Of a DNA stretch of 64,000 nt, positions 27,104 through 35,181 are shown in pieces; positions within the stretch are counted from its first letter, which is position 1; each line of letters begins with the position of its first letter. The stretch is from DASSQJ01 sp963773655 (lineage in GTDB: Bacteria > Actinomycetota > Actinomycetes > Actinomycetales > Dermatophilaceae). The stretch is from NCBI GenBank assembly GCA_963773655.1, contig CAVZBX010000005.1, positions 558,001 to 622,000 on the forward strand, written 5' to 3'. The translations under genes were made by a program, and so were the position numbers. Under the pieces are notes generated by a model. That model worked only from the letters and a program-made list of their open reading frames with translations. It was not told the origin of the DNA and ran no database searches.

Positions 27104-28777
27104 ATGACACTGAAGCGCAAGGCGCCCGTGGTCCTCGCGACCATCGCGGCCCTGGGCCTGACGGCGTGCGCCCAGTCCGAGCGCGACGACGACGGGTCGG
27201 GCGACGCGGGCAGCAGCGAGTTCGAGGACACCTTCACCTTCGGCGCCGCCGGCGCCCCGGACGTGTTCGACCCGTTCTACGCGACGGACGGCGAGACCTT
27301 CCGCATCACCCGCCAGATCCACCAGGGCCTGCTGGGCGTCAAGCCGGGTACGGCCGACATGCAGCCCGAGCTCGCGGAGAGCTGGGAGCCCTCGGAGGAC
27401 GGGTTGTCCTGGACCTTCAAGCTCCGCGAGGGGGTGACCTTCTCCGACGGCGAGCCGTTCAACGCCGACGCCGTCTGCTACAACATGCAGCGCATGTTCG
27501 AGCAGGAGGGCGCCGGTCAGCAGGCCGGCGAGTACTGGACGTACTTCTTCGGCTCGTTCAGCGACGACCCGGAGAACTCGCTCTACGACTCCTGCGAGGC
27601 CCAGGACGAGAACACCGCGGTCATCAACATCACCCGCGTCACCTCGAGCTTCCCGACCATCCTGTCCCTCGACTCCTTCTCGATGCAGTCGCCGAAGGCG
27701 CTGGAGGAGGGCGACGCCAACAACGTGCAGGCCCAGGGCGACGGCTTCACCTACCCCGAGTACTCGCTGAACCCCGTCGGCGTCGGCCCGTACAAGCTGG
27801 ACAACTACGACGAGGCCAACAAGACGGTCACGCTGGTGGCCAACGACACGTACTACGGCGAGCCGCCGAAGACGGCGAAGATCGTCTTCAAGATCATCCC
27901 CGACGAGAGCACCCGGCGGCAGGAGCTCGAGGCCGGCTCCATCGACGGCTACGACCTCCCGAACCCGGTCGACTGGGCCGGTCTCGAGGAGTCGGGCAAC
28001 ACCGTCGAGGTCCGCCCGGCGTTCAACATCCTCTACATGGGCCTGAACCCCGAGCGCAACGAGAAGCTCAAGGACCTCAAGGTCCGCCAGGCGCTGGCGT
28101 ACGCCCTGAACCGTGAGCAGATGGTCAAGACCCAGCTGCCCGAGGGGGCGTCGGTCGCCTCGCAGTTCATGCCCGAGGCGGTCACCGGCTACAACACCTC
28201 GCTCGAGCCCTACGCCTACGACCCCGAGAAGGCCAAGCAGCTGCTCAAGGAGGCCGGCGCCGAGGGCATGACCCTGACGTTCGCCTTCCCGACCGAGGTC
28301 TCGCGGCCCTACATGCCGGACCCGCAGAAGATCCACGACGCCTTCCGCAAGGACCTCGAGGCCGTCGGCATCAAGGTCGACGTCGTCAGCAAGCCGTGGA
28401 ACGGCGGCTACCTCGACGACGTCTCGGTCAACGGGGCGTACGACGCGTGGCTGCTCGGCTGGACGGGTGACTACAACGCCGCGGACAACTTCCTCGGCAC
28501 CTTCTTCAGCAACCTCCAGCAGAACGACTTCCACACCAGCGTCATGCCGTGGGGCAAGACCCTGTCGCAGGACCTGACGGAGGCCGACGGCATCCTCGAC
28601 GAGACCGAGCGCGCCGCCGCGTACGAGGACATCAACAAGCGGATCGCGGAGGAGTACCTCCCCGGCGTGCCGATCAGCCACTCCCCGCCGGCCCTCGTGG
28701 TCAGCGAGAAGGTGGACGGCCTGGTGGCCAGCCCGCTGACCGCCGAGCAGTTCGACACGGTCACGGTCGCCAAGTGA
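27104..28777 (+). CDS. Peptide/nickel-type ABC transporter substrate-binding lipoprotein
   Basis: 557 residues. The signal peptide ends in the lipobox LTAC with Cys22 (LGLTACAQS), followed by an acidic linker. The family 5 solute-binding fold is clear (SWEPSEDGLSWTFKLREGVT, VRQALAYALNREQMVKTQLP, LLGWTGDYNAADNFLGTFFS). It captures oligopeptides or similar solutes outside the cell for the permease encoded downstream. GAGGGA sits 6-7 nt before the ATG. It is the first gene of a five-gene importer operon. A strong hairpin follows it and may raise its level relative to the rest. Confidence 0.95.
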   Translation: MTLKRKAPVVLATIAALGLTACAQSERDDDGSGDAGSSEFEDTFTFGAAGAPDVFDPFYATDGETFRITRQIHQGLLGVKPGTADMQPELAESWEPSEDGLSWTFKLREGVTFSDGEPFNADAVCYNMQRMFEQEGAGQQAGEYWTYFFGSFSDDPENSLYDSCEAQDENTAVINITRVTSSFPTILSLDSFSMQSPKALEEGDANNVQAQGDGFTYPEYSLNPVGVGPYKLDNYDEANKTVTLVANDTYYGEPPKTAKIVFKIIPDESTRRQELEAGSIDGYDLPNPVDWAGLEESGNTVEVRPAFNILYMGLNPERNEKLKDLKVRQALAYALNREQMVKTQLPEGASVASQFMPEAVTGYNTSLEPYAYDPEKAKQLLKEAGAEGMTLTFAFPTEVSRPYMPDPQKIHDAFRKDLEAVGIKVDVVSKPWNGGYLDDVSVNGAYDAWLLGWTGDYNAADNFLGTFFSNLQQNDFHTSVMPWGKTLSQDLTEADGILDETERAAAYEDINKRIAEEYLPGVPISHSPPALVVSEKVDGLVASPLTAEQFDTVTVAK

Positions 28778-28814
28778 CCGTCGGGGGCCACGTCCCCCGG
28801 TGACCACAGAAGAA

Positions 28815-28858
28815 GACGGTGGCCGCCTCGGACCGCTAGGTTCGGGGCGGCCACCGTC
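28815..28858 (+). terminator. Strong intercistronic stem-loop after the binding-protein gene
   Basis: A 17-bp stem (28815-28831 with 28842-28858, two G-T pairs) closes a 10-nt loop. It lies 37 bp after the binding-protein stop and 27 bp before the first permease start. Such structures after binding-protein genes commonly act as partial terminators or protect the 3' end of the abundant message. There is no T-run on the + strand. Confidence 0.6.
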
Positions 28859-28885
28859 GTCCACCAGGCTCGAGGAGCTCTCCCC

Positions 28886-29896
28886 GTGGCGAGATTCATC
28901 ATCCGGCGCATCCTCCAGATGGTCGGCGTCGTCATCGTCCTCTCGCTGCTGCTCTTCGTATGGCTCCGCTCGCTGCCCGGGGGCACGGTGTCGGCCATCC
29001 TCGGCGAGCGCGCCACCCCCGAGACCCGGAAGGCGCTGACCGAGGCCTTCGGGCTCGACCAGCCCATCCCCGTGCAGTACCTGAAGTTCCTCCAGCGGGT
29101 CTCGCAGGGCGACTTCGGGGTCTCCACCGGGGTGCTGCCCGGCCGCGACGCGCTGGAGATCTTCCTCATCCGGCTGCCCGCGACCATCGAGCTGAGCTTC
29201 TTCGCGATGGTCCTCGCGGTCGCGTTCGCGATCCCCCTGGGCTACATCGCCGCCCGGCGCCGCAACTCGCCGCCGGACACCATGCTCGTCATCGTCTCGC
29301 TCGTCGGCATCGCCGTCCCGGTGTTCTTCCTCGCCTTCCTCCTCAAGTACCAGTTCGCGATCGAGAACCCGATCTTCCCCGTCTCCGGCCGGCAGGACCC
29401 CAGCCTGGGCTGCACCCGGGTCACCGGCTTCTTCGTCCTCGACGGCCTCCTGACCCGTGAGCTGGACTGTTCCGCCGACGCGTTGCGGCACCTCGTGCTG
29501 CCAGCAGTCGCGCTGGCGACGATCCCGTTCGCGGTGATCTTCCGGATCACCCGGGCCTCGGTGCTCGAGGTGCTCGACGAGGACTACGTGCGCACCGCCG
29601 AGTCCAAGGGCCTGGCCACCCGCACCATCCGCGGCCGTCACATCATGCGCAACGCACTGCTGCCGGTGGTGACGACGATCGGCCTGCAGATCGGCGCGCT
29701 CCTCGCCGGGGCCGTCCTCACCGAACGGGTCTTCGCCTTCGGAGGTCTCGGCGAGGCGCTGGCGATCGCCTACGAACGGCGCGACTACGCCGTCCTCCAG
29801 GTGCTCATCCTCGCGGCGGCCGCCATCTACGTCATCGTCAACCTGCTCGTCGACATCTCCTACGCCGTCATCGACCCGAGGGTGAGGACCCGATGA
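28886..29896 (+). CDS. ABC transporter permease, DppB/OppB type
   Basis: 336 residues, with six predicted helices beginning at FIIRRILQMVGVVIVLSLLL. The conserved TVSAILGERATPETRKALTE and FGLDQPIPVQYLKFLQRVSQ N-terminal loop and the EAA-type cytoplasmic loop (DYVRTAESKGLATRTIRGRH) are those of the first permease of peptide/nickel importers. The GTG at 28886 has GAGGAG upstream. Its stop overlaps the next permease start (ATGA). Confidence 0.95.
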   Translation: MARFIIRRILQMVGVVIVLSLLLFVWLRSLPGGTVSAILGERATPETRKALTEAFGLDQPIPVQYLKFLQRVSQGDFGVSTGVLPGRDALEIFLIRLPATIELSFFAMVLAVAFAIPLGYIAARRRNSPPDTMLVIVSLVGIAVPVFFLAFLLKYQFAIENPIFPVSGRQDPSLGCTRVTGFFVLDGLLTRELDCSADALRHLVLPAVALATIPFAVIFRITRASVLEVLDEDYVRTAESKGLATRTIRGRHIMRNALLPVVTTIGLQIGALLAGAVLTERVFAFGGLGEALAIAYERRDYAVLQVLILAAAAIYVIVNLLVDISYAVIDPRVRTR

Positions 29897-30900
29897 CGCC
29901 GCCCAGCCTGAACCCGATGAACCGCAGGAAGCAGCGCATCGACGACCTCGCCCGCAGCACCGCGCGACCCGCCGGCGCGGGCGGCGGCTCGGTGGCCGTC
30001 CTCGACGCGGGCACGGTCGACGAGGCGCCTGGTGTCTCGCTCATCGCGAGCGCCTGGCGGCGGCTGCGCCGCGACCCGGTCTTCCTGGTCGGCGCGACGA
30101 TCATCTCGATCTTCGTCCTGCTCGCCCTCATCTCACCCTGGATCGCGCCTCACGACCCCAGCGCGGGGCTGCTCCTGGACAAGGTCCGCCCGCAGACCAA
30201 CCCGGTGCCGGGGCCCGAGCCCGGCTTCCCGCTCGGCGCCGACGACCGCGGCCGGGACCTGCTCTCGCGCCTGCTCGTCGGCAGCCGACAGACCCTCATG
30301 GTCGGGGTCCTCGCCACCGTCCTGGGGCTCATCGGGGGGCTCGTCCTCGGCATCCTGGCCGGGGCCATCGGTGGGTGGGTCGACGCGGCCGTGATGCGCA
30401 CCGTCGACGTCCTGCTCTCGATCCCGGCGCTCCTCCTGGCCATGTCGATCGCCGCCCTGGCCAGCCAGCCGAGCCAGTGGACGGTGATCATCGCGATCGC
30501 CACGGTGCAGGTGCCGATCTTCGCCCGGCTGCTGCGCGGGTCGATGCTCGCCCAGCGCAGCAGCGACCACGTGCTCGCGGCGCGCTCGCTCGGGGTGACC
30601 CAGAACGCGGTGATCTTCCGGCACATGCTCCCGAACTCACTGGGGCCCGTGATCGTCCAGGCCACCCTCGTGCTCGCCACGTCGATCATCGACGCCGCCG
30701 CGCTCGCGTTCCTCGGGCTCGGCAACCCCAACGACTCGATCCCGGAGTGGGGCCAGATGCTCGGCGCGGCGCAGCGCTACATCTACGACCACCCCGCGCT
30801 CGCCGTGTACCCGGCCCTGTGCATCATCACGGTCGCGCTCGGCTTCACCCTGATGGGCGAGTCCCTGCGCGAGGCCCTCGACCCGAAGACCAGGAGGTGA
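29893..30900 (+). CDS. ABC transporter permease, DppC/OppC type
   Basis: 335 residues. A hydrophilic N-terminus of about 45 residues comes before the first helix (DPVFLVGATIISIFVLLALI). The HPLGADDRGRDLLSR-like segment (PLGADDRGRDLLSRLLVGSR) and the EAA loop (DHVLAARSLGVTQNAVIFRH) are typical of the second permease of this importer class. The start is coupled to the upstream stop. The ATPase gene begins 7 bp after its stop. Confidence 0.95.
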   Translation: MTPPSLNPMNRRKQRIDDLARSTARPAGAGGGSVAVLDAGTVDEAPGVSLIASAWRRLRRDPVFLVGATIISIFVLLALISPWIAPHDPSAGLLLDKVRPQTNPVPGPEPGFPLGADDRGRDLLSRLLVGSRQTLMVGVLATVLGLIGGLVLGILAGAIGGWVDAAVMRTVDVLLSIPALLLAMSIAALASQPSQWTVIIAIATVQVPIFARLLRGSMLAQRSSDHVLAARSLGVTQNAVIFRHMLPNSLGPVIVQATLVLATSIIDAAALAFLGLGNPNDSIPEWGQMLGAAQRYIYDHPALAVYPALCIITVALGFTLMGESLREALDPKTRR

Positions 30901-30907
30901 CCGGCCG

Positions 30908-31927
30908 ATGACTGCCACGGCCTCCGCTCCCCGTCCGTCCGCGACCTCCGAGGAGCCGCTGCTCTCCGTCCGCGACCTGCAGGTCACCTTCCGGCGCCAG
31001 GGCGAGGAGCCGTTCACCGCCGTGGACGGCGTGAGCTTCGACGTGCGCCCCGGCCAGACCGTCGGGCTCGTCGGCGAGTCCGGCTGCGGCAAGTCGGTCA
31101 CCTCGCTCGCCATCATGGGCCTGCTCCCGCACCGTGGGAACACCGTCGAGGGGGAGGCGCTCTACGAGGGCACCGACCTGCTGCGCCTCCCCGACAACCA
31201 GATGCGCGACCGGCGCGGCCGCGACATCGCGATGATCTTCCAGGACCCGCTCTCCTCGCTGAACCCGGTGGTCCCGGTCGGCCGGCAGGTCACCGAGGTG
31301 CTGGAGCGGCACAAGAAGATGTCGCGCAAGGCCGCCACCCCGGTGGCCCGTGACCTGCTCGACCGGGTCGGCATCCCCGACCCCGACCGCCGGCTCACCG
31401 ACTACCCGCACCAGATGAGCGGCGGGATGCGCCAGCGCGCCCTGATCGCCATGGCGCTGGCGTGCGAGCCGCGGCTGCTCATCGCCGACGAGCCGACCAC
31501 GGCGCTCGACGTCACCATCCAGGCCCAGATCCTCGCCCTGCTCAAGGAGCTCGTCCAGGACACGGGCACGGCGCTGATCATGATCACCCACGACCTGGGC
31601 GTGGTCGCCGGGCTGTGCGACGAGGTCAACGTGCTCTACGCCGGCCGGATCGTGGAGCGGGGCCGGCGCCACGAGCTGTTCGCGCAGCCGCGGCACCCGT
31701 ACACCGCGGGTCTGCTCGGCTCGATCCCCCGGCTCGACGCACCCCGCGGCGAGGAGCTCACGCCCATCCCCGGGTCGGTCTCCGACAACCTGCCCTGGGA
31801 GCACGCCTGCGCCTTCGCCCCACGGTGCTCGCAGCCGATCGAGGTGTGCACCCAGGTCACACCGCGGCTCGAGGAGTCCGCCGGCCGCGCGCTGCGCTGC
31901 CACAACCCGGTGGGGAGCCCGCGATGA
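30908..31927 (+). CDS. ABC transporter ATP-binding protein, DppD/OppD type
   Basis: 339 residues. Walker A is GESGCGKS at 56-63, the signature motif is MSGGMRQR at 170-177 and Walker B is LLIADEP at 190-196. The C-terminal oligopeptide ABC extension has the Cys-rich segment CAFAPRCSQPIEVC typical of these proteins, which may hold an iron-sulfur cluster in some members. It pairs with the following ATPase to power the two permeases. The stop overlaps the next ATG (ATGA). Confidence 0.95.
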   Translation: MTATASAPRPSATSEEPLLSVRDLQVTFRRQGEEPFTAVDGVSFDVRPGQTVGLVGESGCGKSVTSLAIMGLLPHRGNTVEGEALYEGTDLLRLPDNQMRDRRGRDIAMIFQDPLSSLNPVVPVGRQVTEVLERHKKMSRKAATPVARDLLDRVGIPDPDRRLTDYPHQMSGGMRQRALIAMALACEPRLLIADEPTTALDVTIQAQILALLKELVQDTGTALIMITHDLGVVAGLCDEVNVLYAGRIVERGRRHELFAQPRHPYTAGLLGSIPRLDAPRGEELTPIPGSVSDNLPWEHACAFAPRCSQPIEVCTQVTPRLEESAGRALRCHNPVGSPR

Positions 31928-33119
31928 CGGAGACCACGTACGAGCGTCCCGCCAGCACCGGGGACGAGGCGGACGTCCTGGTGCGGGTCAGCGGCGTCAA
32001 GGTGCACTTCCCCATCAAGCGGGGCGTCATCTTCGACAAGGTCGTGGGCCACGTCTACGCCGTCGACGGCGTAGACCTGGAGATCCGGCGGGGTGAGACC
32101 TACGGCCTGGTCGGCGAGTCCGGCTGCGGCAAGTCCACCCTCGGCAAGGCGATCCTCGGGCTGGAACCGCCCACGGACGGCACGGTCATCATCGACGGCG
32201 TCGAGGTCGGCTCGCTCACGGGCAGGCAGATGCGGGCCCGGCGCAAGGACTTCCAGATGGTCTTCCAGGACCCGATGAGCAGCCTGGACCCCCGCCAGTC
32301 GGTGGAGTCGCTGCTCGTCGAGGGGATGCGGGCCCACGGCCTCGCCGACGACGACCAGACCACGGCCGCGCGGCTGCGCCAGCTGCTCGCCGACGTCGGC
32401 CTGCCCGCCGCCGCTTTGAAGAAGTACCCACACGAGTTCTCCGGCGGCCAGCGCCAGCGGATCGGCATCGCGCGGGCGCTGTCGGTGGAGCCCAAGCTCA
32501 TCGTGGCCGACGAGCCGGTGAGCGCCCTCGACGTCTCCGTGCAGGCGCAGGTGATCAACCTCCTCGAGAAGCTGCAGCAGGAGTACGGGCTCACCTACCT
32601 CGTCGTCGCCCACGACCTCGCCGTCGTGCGCCACATCAGCGACCGGATCGGGGTCATGTACCTCGGAGGCCTGGTCGAGGAGGCGACCGCGGACGACCTG
32701 TACGACACGCCGCTGCACCCGTACACCCGGGCGCTGCTGTCGGCGGTGCCGGTCCCCGACCCCGCGGTGGAGGACGAGCGCCAGCAGATCCTCCTCGTCG
32801 GCGACCTGCCGTCCCCGTCGAACCCGCCGCCCGGGTGCCGGTTCCACACCCGGTGCCCGTGGCGCCAGGAGACCCGGTGCGACGAGGAGCGGCCGCAGCT
32901 GCGGGTCGTCGACCTGCCGGGCGTGCCGGCGGGGCACCGCGTGGCCTGCCACTGGGCCGAGCAGATCGCGAGCGGGGAGCTCCAGCCGCACTCGGTCACG
33001 GCGACGGCCACGACCCAGCAGGACTACTCCGAGGGCGACGACGCGTACGGCCCGATGTCGGCCAAGGAGCCGGGGACGACCCCTACGGGTCCGAGACCTT
33101 CCCGACGGGCGCCGGCTGA
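31924..33119 (+). CDS. ABC transporter ATP-binding protein, DppF/OppF type, with terminal frameshift
   Basis: Walker A is GESGCGKS at 64-71, the signature is FSGGQRQR at 172-179 and Walker B is LIVADEP at 192-198. The Cys-rich C-terminal segment CRFHTRCPWRQETRC is intact. After MSAKEPG the frame as read runs past the natural end to a stop at 33588, through the pterin dehydratase gene. Adding one G to the GGGG run at 33072-33075 restores DDPYGSETFPTGAG and a stop at 33117-33119, giving about 398 residues. All functional motifs lie before the break. A homopolymer sequencing error is the simplest explanation. Confidence 0.88.
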
Positions 33120-33187
33120 CCGGCGCGCCGCATCGCCGCCGCGTCCGCGTGTGCCCACGGTGGCGTGCCGGTGGTTTGATGGAGGGC

Positions 33188-33496
33188 ATGAGCCGACTGC
33201 TGACCGACGACGAGGTGACCCGCCAGCTCGCCGACCTGCCGGGATGGGAGCGCGACGGCGACGCGATCGTCGCCACCATCGAGGCCCCCGACTTCCCCGC
33301 GGCCATCCGGATCGTGCAGGCGGCCGCGGACGACGCCGAGCAGCTCGGCCACCACCCGGACATCGACATCCGCTGGCGCACCACCCGCTGGTTGCTCACC
33401 ACCCACGACGCCGGCGGACTGACCCAGCTCGACATCGAGCTCGCGCACCGGATCGACGCCGCCGCCCGCGCCGAGGGAGCCACCCCCGGTGCCTGA
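33188..33496 (+). CDS. phhB: Pterin-4a-carbinolamine dehydratase
   Basis: 102 residues, the normal size of this small enzyme, which dehydrates 4a-hydroxytetrahydrobiopterin. The active-site pattern is EQLGHHPDIDIRWRTTRWLL, with the two adjacent His residues and the Pro-Asp of the family. The ATG at 33188 has GGAGG just upstream; an ATG at 33179 lacks a site. No aromatic amino acid hydroxylase is encoded nearby, so an alternative moonlighting role cannot be excluded. It overlaps the next gene by 8 nt. Confidence 0.9.
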   Translation: MSRLLTDDEVTRQLADLPGWERDGDAIVATIEAPDFPAAIRIVQAAADDAEQLGHHPDIDIRWRTTRWLLTTHDAGGLTQLDIELAHRIDAAARAEGATPGA

Positions 33497-34244
33497 GCCC
33501 GCGGACGTGCCGGGCGGCGCGGACGCCCCGCCCGAGCCGGAGTCGCACCCGCACGAACCGCACGACCGCAACTTCGGCAGCCGGCTGAACTGGCTGCGCG
33601 CCGGCGTGCTGGGCGCCAACGACGGCATCGTCTCCACGGCGGGCCTCGTCATCGGTGTCGCGGCGGCCACGACCGACCGCGGCACCATCCTCACCGCGGG
33701 CCTCGCCGGGCTCGCCGCGGGTGCGATGAGCATGGCGGTCGGCGAGTACGTCTCGGTGAGCACCCAGCGCGACAGCGAGCGTTCCCTGATCGCCAAGGAG
33801 ATCCGCGAGCTCGAGGAGATGCCCGAGCAGGAGCTCGCCGAGCTGACGCAGCTCTACGAGGCCAAGGGCCTCTCCGGCGACCTGGCCCACCGGGTGGCCG
33901 TCGAGCTCACCGAGCGCGACGCGCTCGCCGCCCACGCCGAGGTCGAGCTCGGCATCGACCCCGAGAACCTGACGAACCCGTGGCACGCCGCGTGGGCGTC
34001 GATGGTGGCGTTCACGGTCGGGGCGCTGCTGCCGCTGCTCGCCATCGTGCTGCCCGCCACCACCCTGCGCGTGCCCGTCACGGTGGTGGCCGTCGTCCTG
34101 GCCCTGGCTCTCACCGGGTGGGTCAGTGCCCGGCTCGGCGACGCCTCGGCCCGCAAGGCCACGGTCCGGGTCGTCACCGGGGGCCTGGTCGCCATGGCCG
34201 TCACCTACGCCATCGGCTCGCTGGTCGGCACCCAGCTCGGATGA
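33489..34244 (+). CDS. VIT1/CCC1-family iron/manganese transporter
   Basis: 251 residues. After a His/Pro/Glu-rich N-terminus (PESHPHEPHDRNF), the first helix carries the family signature WLRAGVLGANDGIVSTAGLV. The second helix region is GLAAGAMSMAVGEYVSVSTQ, with the conserved Met and Glu. A cytoplasmic helical domain rich in Glu (about 85-155) and three further helices follow. It would move Fe2+ or Mn2+ out of the cytosol. The GTG at 33489 overlaps the dehydratase gene and its stop overlaps the amidotransferase start (ATGA). Confidence 0.93.
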   Translation: MPEPADVPGGADAPPEPESHPHEPHDRNFGSRLNWLRAGVLGANDGIVSTAGLVIGVAAATTDRGTILTAGLAGLAAGAMSMAVGEYVSVSTQRDSERSLIAKEIRELEEMPEQELAELTQLYEAKGLSGDLAHRVAVELTERDALAAHAEVELGIDPENLTNPWHAAWASMVAFTVGALLPLLAIVLPATTLRVPVTVVAVVLALALTGWVSARLGDASARKATVRVVTGGLVAMAVTYAIGSLVGTQLG

Positions 34245-34948
34245 CCGGTCGTCTGCTCGTCGTGCAGCACGAGCCGGACGCCCCGGCGGCGTGGCTCGGC
34301 GAGTGGTGGGAGGCGGCGGGACTGGCGGTGGAGGTCGTGCGCGGCGACCTCGGCGAGGAGGTGCCCGAGCGGCTCTCCCACGATGGGCTCGTCGTGCTCG
34401 GCGGGGCCATGGGGGCCCACGACGACGCCGAGCACCCGTGGCTGGGCCCGGCCAAGGCCCTGGTCCGCGACGCCGTGGCCCGCCGCATCCCCCTCCTCGG
34501 GGTCTGCCTCGGGCACCAGCTGGCGGCCGTCGCCCTCGGCGGGATCTCCGAGCCGAACCCGGACGGGCGCACGCTCGGGGTGGTTCCGGTGCGGCTCACC
34601 CCGGCGGGGGCGTCCGACCCGCTGCTCGGAGGGTCGGACGGGCTGCCGGCGGTGCACTACAACGACGACGTCGTCACGACACTGCCGCCCGGCGCCACGG
34701 TGCTCGCCCGGCTGCCCGGCGGGATGCCGCAGGCACTGCGCCTCGGTGAGCGCGCCTGGGGGGTGCAGTTCCACCCGGAGACCCCGCCCGCGGTCTTCGA
34801 GGCGTGGCTGCGGGCGGAGGCGGTGGACGGGCCGACCGAGCGGGAGCGTCAGGCGCTCGAGGCGGTGCGCGCGGCGGAGGGGGAGCTGCGCGATGCCTGG
34901 CGGCCGTTCGCAGAGCGCTTCGCCCGGCTGGTCCTCGGCGCCGGCTGA
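34241..34948 (+). CDS. Class I glutamine amidotransferase-like protein
   Basis: 235 residues. The triad Cys89 (GVCLGHQ), His178 and Glu180 (GVQFHPE) is complete, so it is probably an active glutaminase domain without a synthase partner. It resembles the stand-alone GMP synthase-like amidotransferase family, some of which act as gamma-glutamyl hydrolases. The start is coupled to the transporter stop. It is the last gene of the three-gene run. A 68-bp palindromic element begins 27 bp after its stop. Confidence 0.9.
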   Translation: MTGRLLVVQHEPDAPAAWLGEWWEAAGLAVEVVRGDLGEEVPERLSHDGLVVLGGAMGAHDDAEHPWLGPAKALVRDAVARRIPLLGVCLGHQLAAVALGGISEPNPDGRTLGVVPVRLTPAGASDPLLGGSDGLPAVHYNDDVVTTLPPGATVLARLPGGMPQALRLGERAWGVQFHPETPPAVFEAWLRAEAVDGPTERERQALEAVRAAEGELRDAWRPFAERFARLVLGAG

Positions 34949-34974
34949 GCCCCCGCGTCCTGACCCACCCACCG

Positions 34975-35042
34975 CTCAGCGCACCCTCGTGCGGCCCAGC
35001 GCATGCTGCACCCTGCGCTGAGGAGACGCTGGGTGCGCTGAG
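34975..35042. repeat. 68-bp nested palindromic element, copy A
   Basis: Four copies of the nonamer CTCAGCGCA or its complement TGCGCTGAG start at offsets 0, 20, 39 and 59 in the order forward, forward (CCCAGCGCA, one change), reverse, reverse. The outer arms extend to CTCAGCGCACCC and GGGTGCGCTGAG, and the inner arms enclose a loop of about 10 nt. Copy B at 36611-36678 has the same length, order and offsets. It lies 3' of the amidotransferase gene. Confidence 0.85.
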
Positions 35043-35181
35043 CCGGCCGGCCGGAGGACCCAGTGCGGCGCGCGTCCGTCGACTGCGTCACGTCGTGGCC
35101 TGCCGGGGTCGGGCCCGGGCGTAGCCTCCAGGTGGCGGGTCCCGCACCCGGCGGTCGACCTCAGCCGCGACGGAGGTCGCC

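Noticed and set aside
26852..29641. 929-codon open frame on the - strand
   Set aside because: It is antisense to the binding protein and first permease gene, with low-complexity Val/Leu/Glu/Arg composition and no ribosome site.
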